In this document: positions 1 to 6,170 of the stretch, one piece after another
How the letters are laid out: every line of letters starts with the position of its first letter
How positions within the stretch are numbered: the stretch's first letter is position 1
Assembly: GCA_030754395.1 (NCBI GenBank)
Contig: JASMAJ010000022.1
Span: 1-10,024, forward strand
Direction: 5' to 3'
Source: Candidatus Thalassarchaeaceae archaeon
GTDB taxonomy: Archaea; Thermoplasmatota; Poseidoniia; Poseidoniales; Thalassarchaeaceae
Length of the DNA stretch: 10,024 bases
Position numbers and translations under genes: made by a program
Notes under the pieces: model-generated
Databases searched by the model: none
The model's input: the letters and a program-made list of their open reading frames with translations, nothing else
Told to the model about the DNA's origin: nothing

Positions 1-1954
1 GAATAACCGTCCATCCAGCAGTATTGTCATCATTAACCCAAGATAGATTCCAATCAATATGTCCCATTGATGATCCAGTAGTTGATGCCTTCCAGATGTA
101 TCCGCCTTGCTCAATGGATTGGGCGGCTCCACTAGATGATTGATTTGCCATCATACAATTCATTGCCTCTTCAAGATTGTAGTCTCTAATCTCGCTCTCA
201 TCGGGCATATACACACTCCAAGGTCGCTCTGAATTAGTGCTCGGCCTATCTTCCCCAGGCCCAGGTTTACTTTGATAATCAGCTAACCAATCGATTTTCT
301 TGTCCCCCGAAGTAGTGCTGAGTGACTTCATTGTGACCAAAATTGTTGCACGCCCGTCTGGGATTGCAGCATCTGAAATCGAACTCTCAATAAGGCCGCA
401 ATTGGTATTTTTCTGTGATTTATCGATCACAATACTCACCGATTGCTGAACTGGCCATGGGACGCTATTTTTGACTAACAAATCAATCTGAACATGCCCA
501 TTGCAATCATCGAATTCTTGATGTGACATTGTGATTGGATAAACTAATCCATGAGTTCCATCATTAATCTCTTCACTTACACTCCATTTCCAAGCCTCAC
601 CTGATTGTGAGCTACTTCCTGCAGTAAGTTTCTGTTCTCCAAAGAATTCATACAAATCAATTGGAGTTAAGGGGAAGGTAATGTATTCTCCCGCGATTCC
701 AAGTCCTGAAATTTCCTCTAAGCCAAAGGTCACAGCTTCTAAATTTATAGCCGCATTATCTGAATCTCTAAAGGTCAAATCTGTAGTTGATCTTACCAAC
801 TCTCTATCATTGATATCAGACCAAGAATGAGTGTTTATGTCCAGTGTATTATCTTCAAGAATCCATCCCGTGTTTCCACAGTCTCCAGAACTTCTCCAAG
901 TCTTTCCGGACAAGTCTATGACCATAGAATGAGATATCACTTTCTCAGCTGTTAAATGGCTTCTGCCAAATGCATCTAAAGCACCAACTGCGCCCTCAAA
1001 TTGACTATCACTTGGATGGATGATTTCTGATGAATCTCCTTTGAAGATGCTAATACTTCCACTTCCTGTACTGATGTCAACCTCAAGTTCACCGCAAGCA
1101 TCATCCAATGTCCCTCCTGCTGCATCTCTGAATAGAGCCACCATATCATCTCCCTCGATATTAATGCTTGAGGATTCAATGTTGAATTGCATACTGTCGC
1201 CATATCTTAATTCACGGGCTTGGAAAGAGGAATCTTTCTGTAGGAATAAAGCAAAGCCGCCGGCTACTAGAATTAACAACACAGCAGTGATTGCTGCAAT
1301 TTGCTTCGGATTTAGATTAATTGATGATAGGCTAGGGATGGTAATGGTGATTGAAGCATCCGAATCCTCTTGAATATCTTCTGCCAATAATGCAGTCTCT
1401 CTTTCATCGATAACTCCCGTTGTCCACGGATCTTCCTCCAAATCTTCGATTCCCTCATCTTCTTCATCAAGAATCAATGACTCTGTTTCAGGCGTCTCCT
1501 CATCAATTATGTCAGCCTCGAAAACTTCAGCTTCCACAACATCGCTTTCGGGTTTATGTTTCTCTAGCCATTGATGGCCATAGTACATCCATTGTTCCAT
1601 ATTCCATCCATCAGGAAGACCATTTTCGGGTAATTCTGGTGGTTTTTTTGGTATTTGACCCAAATCAACTGAAACACTATCTGGAGTTGATGGTGGTGGT
1701 GGAGTTGGAAGTACTTCTTCACTAGAACCCCCTCCTTCTACACGAGCCAAAAGGCGATCAATAGCCGCATCTCGGTCATCCTTCGCTAGCTCTTTTTTTG
1801 AATCTGAAGAGGTGGTTAAACTTGCTGAAATACCCGAATCTTCGAGAATTCTTGTGATTAAAGCCTCCTTATTTCCTGATACAAGTAACCCCTTATCCTT
1901 GCATAATATTCTCAATTGAGAGACTTTCATTGAGGAAAGTGAATCACGGTCCAT
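1..1954 (-). CDS. SAP-domain single-pass membrane protein (C-terminus cut off by window edge)
   Basis: The frame is open for about 650 codons from ATG at 1954 and runs off the left edge without a stop. Residues 7-38 look like a SAP helix-extension-helix fold (MKVSQLRILCKDKGLLVSGN, then KEALITRIL); SAP domains usually bind DNA. A Pro/Ser linker follows, then a Trp-rich motif at 108-131 (GLPDGWNMEQWMYYGHQWLE) and a very acidic stretch at about 135-205. One hydrophobic helix spans 219-238 (IAAITAVLLILVAGGFALFL). The rest is Ser/Thr/Asp-rich and beta-like, with cysteines at 287, 359, 484, 519 and 600, as in an exported domain. Charges flanking the helix do not settle topology; I infer SAP inside and the C-terminal region outside. 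Start choice rests on a perfect AGGAGG seven bases upstream. I recognise no family for the C-terminal region. A role linking DNA or a cytoplasmic partner to the membrane is inference. Confidence 0.85.
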   Translation of the reverse strand, partial: MDRDSLSSMKVSQLRILCKDKGLLVSGNKEALITRILEDSGISASLTTSSDSKKELAKDDRDAAIDRLLARVEGGGSSEEVLPTPPPPSTPDSVSVDLGQIPKKPPELPENGLPDGWNMEQWMYYGHQWLEKHKPESDVVEAEVFEADIIDEETPETESLILDEEDEGIEDLEEDPWTTGVIDERETALLAEDIQEDSDASITITIPSLSSINLNPKQIAAITAVLLILVAGGFALFLQKDSSFQARELRYGDSMQFNIESSSINIEGDDMVALFRDAAGGTLDDACGELEVDISTGSGSISIFKGDSSEIIHPSDSQFEGAVGALDAFGRSHLTAEKVISHSMVIDLSGKTWRSSGDCGNTGWILEDNTLDINTHSWSDINDRELVRSTTDLTFRDSDNAAINLEAVTFGLEEISGLGIAGEYITFPLTPIDLYEFFGEQKLTAGSSSQSGEAWKWSVSEEINDGTHGLVYPITMSHQEFDDCNGHVQIDLLVKNSVPWPVQQSVSIVIDKSQKNTNCGLIESSISDAAIPDGRATILVTMKSLSTTSGDKKIDWLADYQSKPGPGEDRPSTNSERPWSVYMPDESEIRDYNLEEAMNCMMANQSSSGAAQSIEQGGYIWKASTTGSSMGHIDWNLSWVNDDNTAGWTVI

Positions 1955-1980
1955 CTTCACGCCTCCTGCCTTACGGCAGG
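1955..1980 (-). promoter_or_regulatory. Strong Shine-Dalgarno partly enclosed in a 6-bp hairpin, leader of the SAP protein
   Basis: On the minus strand AGGAGG (1967-1962) sits seven bases before the ATG, the strongest ribosome binding site in the window. Just upstream, CCTGCC-GTAA-GGCAGG (1980-1965) is a perfect 6-bp stem with a four-base loop whose 3' arm includes the first half of the AGGAGG. The stem could mask the site. The same bases also resemble the hairpin at an IS200/IS605 right end, so a transposon-derived origin is an alternative. Confidence 0.5.
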
Positions 1981-2125
1981 CACTGAGTCATGTGGTGAGG
2001 CTTTCAACTCCTTCGGCGTTCCGCTTTACAGAATACTAATACAGGCCCATCGACATAATTGCCGACCTTGAAATTTTGAGATTCTATCCGTCAAACTCAA
2101 GAAGGGATGTTCGTCGGCGGCAATC

Positions 2126-3079
2126 ATGGACCCGCGCCTAGTCATCCTCTCACGAGGGCCGAGACTATACTCGACAAAGCGTCTAGCCGAGGAGGCTGAG
2201 AAAGTAGGGTGGGCAGTTCGTATTCTTGATCCGCTCAAATTGACGGTTGTAGTCGATGAGAAAGGTGGACGAATTTTTCACCGAGGATGGCCTGTTGAAT
2301 GCGAGGCAGTAATTCCACGAATTGGATATTCAGTAACTCGACGTGGTGTTGCAATCGTCCGTCAATTTGAACAGATGGGAGTCATTGTTCTCAATCATTC
2401 ACATTCAATTATCCAAAGTCGTGACAAACTTCTGGCGAGTCAATTGATGGCTGATGCTGGAGTCCCTGTTCCAATTACAGCTCACGTAGCGGCGAAAGAA
2501 GATACAAATCGAGCGATTTCCCGTGCTGGGGGCGTACCTTGTGTAGTCAAGACGACAGAAGGGACTCAAGGCTCAGGTGTGTTCCTAGCTCATTCCGAGC
2601 ATCAAGTTCACCAATTAGTCAATCAAATGCTTGAGAGAGGAATGAAACCTCTTGTTCAACAGTATATTCAAGAATCACATGGAAAGGACATCAGAGTTCT
2701 TGTTGTTGGAGGAAAAGTTGCTGCTGCAATGCGTAGAAGGGCAGTTGGAAACGAGTTCCGTTCTAATTTCCACTTAGGTGGGAAAGTTGAGCGTGTGCAT
2801 TTGTCTGAAGAACAAACACGTGTGGCTCTAAGTGCTGCAAATGTTCTCGAAATGGATATCGCTGGTGTTGATATGCTCGAATCTCGAGATGGACCATTGG
2901 TTCTCGAAGTTAATTCAAGCCCCGGTCTTGAGGGGATAGAGGGCGCATCTGGAGTAAATGTAGCCGGTGCAGTAGCACGCCATCTGAACAATTCACTAGA
3001 AGCCCGACGTTCGCATGATAGAATAGAAGCAGAAATCACTCTGTTGAGTGAATTAGATGGTCAGTTCCTAACCGAGTAG
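2126..3079 (+). CDS. rimK: RimK-type ATP-grasp glutamate ligase
   Basis: This 317-residue protein aligns along its whole length with bacterial RimK as I remember it, which is about 300 residues. RimK adds glutamates to the C-terminus of ribosomal protein S6 using ATP. The N-terminal domain has LSRGPRLYSTKRL (8-20) and the AVIPRIG motif (61-67). The ATP-grasp part shows nucleotide-contact lysines K101 and K142, the loop EGTQGSGV (145-152), RSNFHLGG (212-219), and metal ligands D249, E261 and N263 in VDMLES and LEVNSSPGLEGIE. All key residues are present, so it should be active. The ATG at 2126 puts the LSR motif where RimK expects it; no clear ribosome binding site precedes it. Archaea lack bacterial-type S6, so the target is unknown. 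Archaeal relatives MptN and CofF glutamylate cofactors, but the detailed match is to RimK. Confidence 0.9.
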   Translation: MDPRLVILSRGPRLYSTKRLAEEAEKVGWAVRILDPLKLTVVVDEKGGRIFHRGWPVECEAVIPRIGYSVTRRGVAIVRQFEQMGVIVLNHSHSIIQSRDKLLASQLMADAGVPVPITAHVAAKEDTNRAISRAGGVPCVVKTTEGTQGSGVFLAHSEHQVHQLVNQMLERGMKPLVQQYIQESHGKDIRVLVVGGKVAAAMRRRAVGNEFRSNFHLGGKVERVHLSEEQTRVALSAANVLEMDIAGVDMLESRDGPLVLEVNSSPGLEGIEGASGVNVAGAVARHLNNSLEARRSHDRIEAEITLLSELDGQFLTE

Positions 3080-3080
3080 A

Positions 3081-3103
3081 GTCTTCTTCTCGGCATTTTT
3101 CTC
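3081..3103 (+). terminator. Candidate pyrimidine-tract terminator after rimK
   Basis: Immediately after the rimK stop the plus strand is pyrimidine-rich and ends in a run of five T (CGGCATTTTTCTC). Archaeal RNA polymerase terminates at T-runs without needing a hairpin. It would separate rimK from the recombinase gene. Confidence 0.4.
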
Positions 3104-3130
3104 ACTACCGACAAACCCTCGTCAATAGGC

Positions 3131-4357
3131 TTGTCTCAGTCGAAGCATTCAAGTCGTGATAGAGGTACTTGGGCTCGCCCGTTAGGGCAGGGATGCACCC
3201 GTCGTTCGCGACGGAGAGAGGCGAGGGAGTTGACTGAAAGTTCTGAAAATACAGGAGAGTACGATAGTTTACAGACTATCGAGGGGCGGTTCGATACGCT
3301 CTCCAGATTCGGCGTTAGTAGTGGTCCGCAGCTACCCTCTAGACTACATCGTTTGTCTGCACTCCCTTGGTTCCAATGCTGGGAAGGGCAGTTGCGAACT
3401 GAAAAGAAATCAAAGCACACAATTCGCGCCTACACTGTAGCCGCTCGTGATTTCTCAACAACTTCACTTCCTAATGAAGAGGTAATTGATTGGGATTCTA
3501 TTCAACAGATTTCAGTTTCAGAATTCTTTTCTCGTGCAAATCCAAATTTTGGAAGAGTTGATGCTTGGTTAAACAATATTGGAGAATTACGCCCTTCGAC
3601 AATTAATGCAAGGATTGCTGCAGTATCACATCTATTGAAGTGGTTTGGTTATTCAGTTCCTGAATGGGTACAAAGACCGACTCGAAGAAAATCTCTGCCT
3701 CGCCCATTAGGTCGCTCAGAGGTTATTAAATTGCGAACTGCTGCTATGAGAGTTGAAGATCCATTGGCTCATCCAATTGTGACTACCATACTAGATACCG
3801 GACTCAGAATCTCAGAATTGTGCAACTTGGATGTTGACGATATTGATTATGATGACCTATCTGCATTAGTAATTGGAGGAAAAGGAGAGAAAGACCGTAC
3901 AGTTCTCTTCACTAATGCTACAACTGAGGCGCTAGAGGCTTGGATTCCTATTCGCAGAATGAGAGCCAATCTTTTCGATGATAGTGATTCAGATAGGGCG
4001 CTTTTCCTTTCTAGCCGAGGTCGTAGAATTAATCCACGTTCAATCCAGAAAATGATTGACAGACTTGCTGATGAGGCCGATATCCCACGTTCGCGCCTCT
4101 CTCCTCATACTCTACGTCACACATTTGCTACAGGATTATTGGAACGTGGCGCAGATCTTGTTACCATTCAGAGATTATTAGGTCATGCCAGCATAGCAAC
4201 TACCAGAGTCTACTTAGAGATTAGTGACCAAACTCTGCGTGAGATTTACCATAGGGCTCAGAATTTACCAGAAATTACAGAATTCGAAGTTGATTCAGCA
4301 ATTCTCGAGGAAATAGAGACCGAGATGGAAGAACCTCCAGTCCTACAAAATGATTGA
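3131..4357 (+). CDS. xerA: Xer-type tyrosine recombinase (archaeal XerA-like)
   Basis: This is a site-specific recombinase of the XerC/D/XerA family, which resolves chromosome dimers at dif or integrates elements. The SAM-like core-binding domain covers about 78-175 (WEGQLRTEKKSKHTIRAYT, then RPSTINARIAAVSHLLKWFGY). The catalytic domain carries the full set: R226 (TGLRISEL), K251 (GGKGEKDR), H326 and R329 (PHTLRHTFA), H352 (LLGH) and the nucleophile Y361. An acidic tail of about 30 residues follows. The start is doubtful. TTG at 3131 is the first start codon after an in-frame stop (the rimK stop) and gives 408 residues, but the first 75 are Arg/Ser-rich and not Xer-like. TTG at 3230, behind a purine-rich stretch, gives 375 residues; TTG at 3353 gives 334, closest to the usual XerA length. 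Nothing mobile lies alongside, which favours a housekeeping XerA. Confidence 0.88.
   Translation: MSQSKHSSRDRGTWARPLGQGCTRRSRRREARELTESSENTGEYDSLQTIEGRFDTLSRFGVSSGPQLPSRLHRLSALPWFQCWEGQLRTEKKSKHTIRAYTVAARDFSTTSLPNEEVIDWDSIQQISVSEFFSRANPNFGRVDAWLNNIGELRPSTINARIAAVSHLLKWFGYSVPEWVQRPTRRKSLPRPLGRSEVIKLRTAAMRVEDPLAHPIVTTILDTGLRISELCNLDVDDIDYDDLSALVIGGKGEKDRTVLFTNATTEALEAWIPIRRMRANLFDDSDSDRALFLSSRGRRINPRSIQKMIDRLADEADIPRSRLSPHTLRHTFATGLLERGADLVTIQRLLGHASIATTRVYLEISDQTLREIYHRAQNLPEITEFEVDSAILEEIETEMEEPPVLQND
3165..3305 (+). other. GC-rich cluster of inverted repeats, possible structured RNA or recombination site
   Basis: Several stems lie close together. CTCGCC (3174-3179) pairs with GGCGAG (3220-3225) and encloses CCGTCG-TTCG-CGACGG (3199-3214), a perfect 6-bp stem. 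GGAGAG (3254-3259) pairs with CTCTCC (3299-3304) and encloses CGATAGT-TTACAG-ACTATCG (3262-3281). A rival stem TATCGA/TCGATA (3277-3282 with 3291-3296) shares bases with that one. The segment is read through by the longest form of the recombinase frame, but that part does not look like protein. The 7-6-7 palindrome also has the arm/centre geometry of a Xer target. Confidence 0.35.
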
Positions 4358-4365
4358 TTCCGATT

Positions 4366-4593
4366 TCATTTACGTGCAGGATTTTTCTTATTTTCTCTCT
4401 TGTCAACAATTTCTGGTCCCTGCCATTCTCGATCAGCCGCTACAATATTCCCTTCATGGCCGGGTAAAGGACAATACTTGCCAGCTCGACAACGACTACA
4501 GTTGTCCTTTGGAGGAACCTCGACCACTTTGGTCAGACGTCCGTACTTCCTGCGTGGCACAAATGGTAGTCGATATTGACGGGTCTTAGCCAT
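4366..4593 (-). CDS. Small Cys/His (zinc-knuckle-like) basic protein
   Basis: Starting from ATG at 4593 (MAKTRQYRLPFVPRRK) the product has 75 residues. It has a basic N-terminus, a compact C-x2-C-x5-C-x4-H cluster (NCSRCRAGKYCPLPGH) that would suit one zinc ion, and a charged tail ending KRENKKNPARK. I do not recognise the family. The basic charge with a zinc cluster suggests binding to nucleic acid or the ribosome, which is inference. ATG at 4635 would add 14 residues (MPTERPIEHYVSVR) and leave only five bases to the divergent gene at 4641; GTG at 4692 would overlap it. I chose 4593 because the other two crowd that gene. It converges on the recombinase gene, with eight bases between stops. 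Confidence 0.6.
   Translation of the reverse strand: MAKTRQYRLPFVPRRKYGRLTKVVEVPPKDNCSRCRAGKYCPLPGHEGNIVAADREWQGPEIVDKRENKKNPARK
4381..4401 (+). terminator. Candidate T-tract terminator of the recombinase gene, inside the opposing coding region
   Basis: Twenty-three bases past the recombinase stop the plus strand reads ATTTTTCTTATTTTCTCTCTT up to one base. It is the complement of Lys codons in the tail of the small Cys/His protein. T-runs of this kind are the usual archaeal intrinsic termination signal. Confidence 0.45.
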
Positions 4594-4640
4594 TCGCACA
4601 GACACGTAATGTTCAATCGGGCGTTCGGTTGGCATAGAGT

Positions 4641-5480
4641 GTGGAATTAGGTACTCTTGGCGTTGACCCAAGCCGCACGGTTCTATGGGCACAGGTTACT
4701 GATGGTAGGCCAAAGATGTCAATTGATGGTGAACTTCGATTACGACCAGATGGTATTTCTGGCAATGAGTCGCTTTATCTCGGCGATGTTGGACGAGCCG
4801 CTCTACGCTCCTTAGGTCCAGCAGACCCTCCATTCTTTGACGACCCTCCCGGTTATGATGAACAGAAATGGATCTTGTCGACAAGTTCAGGTGATGTGTC
4901 AATGATTATCGCGTCGAAATCATACTGGGGATTTGGATTGCTAGACAAGTGTTTCCTAAATCGAATTGAGATGACAGGTCCCCTTTCATTACGGGCAAGA
5001 ATCACTCTTGATATCGCTGCGAGCCTCGGACGTAATCCTTGGGAGCCCACTTTCCAGCGATTATTTAGAAAGGCTACAGGCTCTGAAATGAGAGAGCATA
5101 AAGATGCCTGGCAAGGGCTCATTGAATATGCCCGTGAAGAAATGAATGAAGAAATCCAAACGGTTAGCCAGCGCCTTTCTCAACTGAAAGGAAAGGATAG
5201 TGAAATTGAGGGGATTCTCAGCAAAGTGTCAGAATCACTCGATGAAGCTCGCGCTGCACTTACTGATCACAATGCACCAGCGGTAGAACGTGCTATTGGA
5301 AGAGCGATTCAAGCCTTAGTTGAGGCGGATCCTTCCACCGAGATTCGCTCTTCAGAATTTGCCGCCTCAGTAAATAGGGATGCAAAGTGGTGGAATGAGG
5401 TTCCTAAGAGCGATGAAGTAGATGCTTCGCACTTATTGGAAGATGATGTTCCTCTGGTTGATATGACCGAAGAAGAATAA
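4641..5480 (+). CDS. Conserved-looking hypothetical protein with helical C-terminal half
   Basis: I do not recognise this 279-residue soluble protein. Residues 1-110 alternate in a beta-like way (GTLGVDPSRTVLWAQVTDGR, LYLGDVGRAALRSLG, KWILSTSSGDVSMIIASKSYWGFGLLDK). Residues 112-150 look like an amphipathic helix followed by a WEPTFQRLF segment. Residues 150-230 are strongly helical and heptad-like (EEMNEEIQTVSQRLSQL, ILSKVSESLDEARAAL, VERAIGRAIQALVEAD), consistent with a coiled coil or helical hairpin. The tail is acidic and ends MTEEE. There is no signal peptide or membrane helix. An in-frame TAG at 4635-4637 makes GTG at 4641 the earliest start; ATG at 4716 would give 254 residues, but the codons between read as normal coding sequence. 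No ribosome binding site is visible. It diverges from the small Cys/His gene and meets secG stop to stop. Confidence 0.75.
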   Translation: MELGTLGVDPSRTVLWAQVTDGRPKMSIDGELRLRPDGISGNESLYLGDVGRAALRSLGPADPPFFDDPPGYDEQKWILSTSSGDVSMIIASKSYWGFGLLDKCFLNRIEMTGPLSLRARITLDIAASLGRNPWEPTFQRLFRKATGSEMREHKDAWQGLIEYAREEMNEEIQTVSQRLSQLKGKDSEIEGILSKVSESLDEARAALTDHNAPAVERAIGRAIQALVEADPSTEIRSSEFAASVNRDAKWWNEVPKSDEVDASHLLEDDVPLVDMTEEE

Positions 5481-5678
5481 TCAGATGATTCCTGACAAAA
5501 CATCTGACATCCATGTCCAAACGCCATGGTGCTGCAGATAAATTACGATTGAAAAGCCGAAGCAGGCAGCATAAATCATGCCACGTGTAATTTGAATTGC
5601 ATCCTCCGACTCTTCGTCGAAGTATCGGATTAATCCAGCAGCCTGCTGGATACCGCTGCCCTTCTTCTCCTTAGCCAT
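5481..5678 (-). CDS. secG: Sec61-beta / SecG-type protein translocase subunit
   Basis: This 65-residue protein matches archaeal Sec61-beta, the small tail-anchored subunit of the SecYEG/Sec61 channel that moves proteins across the cytoplasmic membrane. It begins with the basic, flexible MAKEKKGSG and then has the family signature AGLIRYFDEE (14-23) and EDAIQITRG. A single membrane helix runs from about 34 to 50 (MIYAACFGFSIVIYLQH), with a short C-terminal tail that would face outward. Length and motif order are typical. The start is the ATG before AKEKKGSG. A TATA-like element lies about 60 bases upstream, so it probably has its own promoter in addition to any readthrough from the gene at 5770-6126. 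Its stop codon directly abuts that of the plus-strand gene. Confidence 0.93.
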   Translation of the reverse strand: MAKEKKGSGIQQAAGLIRYFDEESEDAIQITRGMIYAACFGFSIVIYLQHHGVWTWMSDVLSGII

Positions 5679-5734
5679 CGGGCCGTCGCACCTACCTGCA
5701 CTATTTCAACGCGGCGAAACAGGAATGAATAGCA

Positions 5735-5750
5735 ATATTATCTATTTTCG
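5735..5750 (-). promoter_or_regulatory. Candidate BRE/TATA promoter of secG
   Basis: On the minus strand CGAAAATAGATAATAT places a purine-rich BRE-like stretch directly before an A/T-rich TATA-like core, in the gap between the upstream gene and secG. With transcription starting about 25 bases downstream, the secG leader would be about 40 bases long. This is a match by eye to the archaeal consensus. Confidence 0.4.
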
Positions 5751-5769
5751 CTGTACTGCTTAGATATTT

Positions 5770-6126
5770 TCAGGGGTCTAGAGTTTCAATTAGAACACAG
5801 CCACCTTCCAATTCAACAATCCTAGACGCCGCATCCATCGCAGCATTAATTCCTGCAGTCATCAGAATCTCACGGCGAGTTCCTGCTGAGGTTTGGAAAA
5901 TCAAACGGTGTGAAAGCAATTCAAGAACATCTCGATCAACGACCTGCCATACCCACTCATCTTCATCCACTGTGATTAGGGCCTCGACTGGGGCCAGAGG
6001 CCCTTGTTCACGACCGTTCTGACGAGCGCGTTCGACCAATCCGAGCAACTTTCGCTTTGCTTCATTCTGATTGGTAGTTTTCGGTTCTGTTGATTTTCTT
6101 GCTATTCTCCTTCGTAGACCTGCCAT
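5770..6126 (-). CDS. Hypothetical protein upstream of secG
   Basis: From ATG at 6126 the product has 118 residues. The first 40 are very basic and probably flexible (MAGLRRRIARKSTEPKTTNQ, then NEAKRKLLGLVERARQNGRE). A more ordered region follows: PVEALITVDEDEWVWQVVDRDVLELL, then LIFQTSAGTRREILMTAGINAAMDAASRIVELEGGCVLIETLDP, which reads as strands alternating with a helix. There is no membrane helix and no Cys/His cluster. I do not recognise the family. ATG at 6132 (adding MH) and TTG at 6153 are alternative starts; I chose 6126 because GGGA lies six bases upstream. It lies on the same strand as secG with 91 bases between, and is divergent from the methyltransferase gene. The ordered block with its acidic W-V-W core makes it a likely real gene. 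Confidence 0.65.
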   Translation of the reverse strand: MAGLRRRIARKSTEPKTTNQNEAKRKLLGLVERARQNGREQGPLAPVEALITVDEDEWVWQVVDRDVLELLSHRLIFQTSAGTRREILMTAGINAAMDAASRIVELEGGCVLIETLDP

Positions 6127-6170
6127 GTGCATCCCATGCGGCAAACACCGCAAACCGTGAGCGCTTAGTT

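Noticed and set aside
1020..1725. Two plus-strand open frames (1020-1373 and 1420-1725) within the SAP protein gene
   Set aside because: They lie antisense to a continuous minus-strand frame with clear domains, have low-complexity Ser/Pro/His-rich translations and show no family motifs.
2668..3039. Minus-strand open frame of 123 residues inside rimK
   Set aside because: It is a Ser/Arg/Thr-rich antisense shadow of a full-length, motif-complete rimK.
3199..3216. GTTCGCGAC as a possible tRNA T-loop
   Set aside because: The stem and loop sizes around it do not give a 5-bp T-arm with a 7-base loop, and no acceptor or anticodon arm can be formed at the right distances.
4350..4589. Plus-strand open frame of 79 residues after the recombinase gene
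   Set aside because: It overlaps the recombinase stop and runs antisense to the small Cys/His gene; its translation shows no domain pattern and it includes the T-rich terminator tract.
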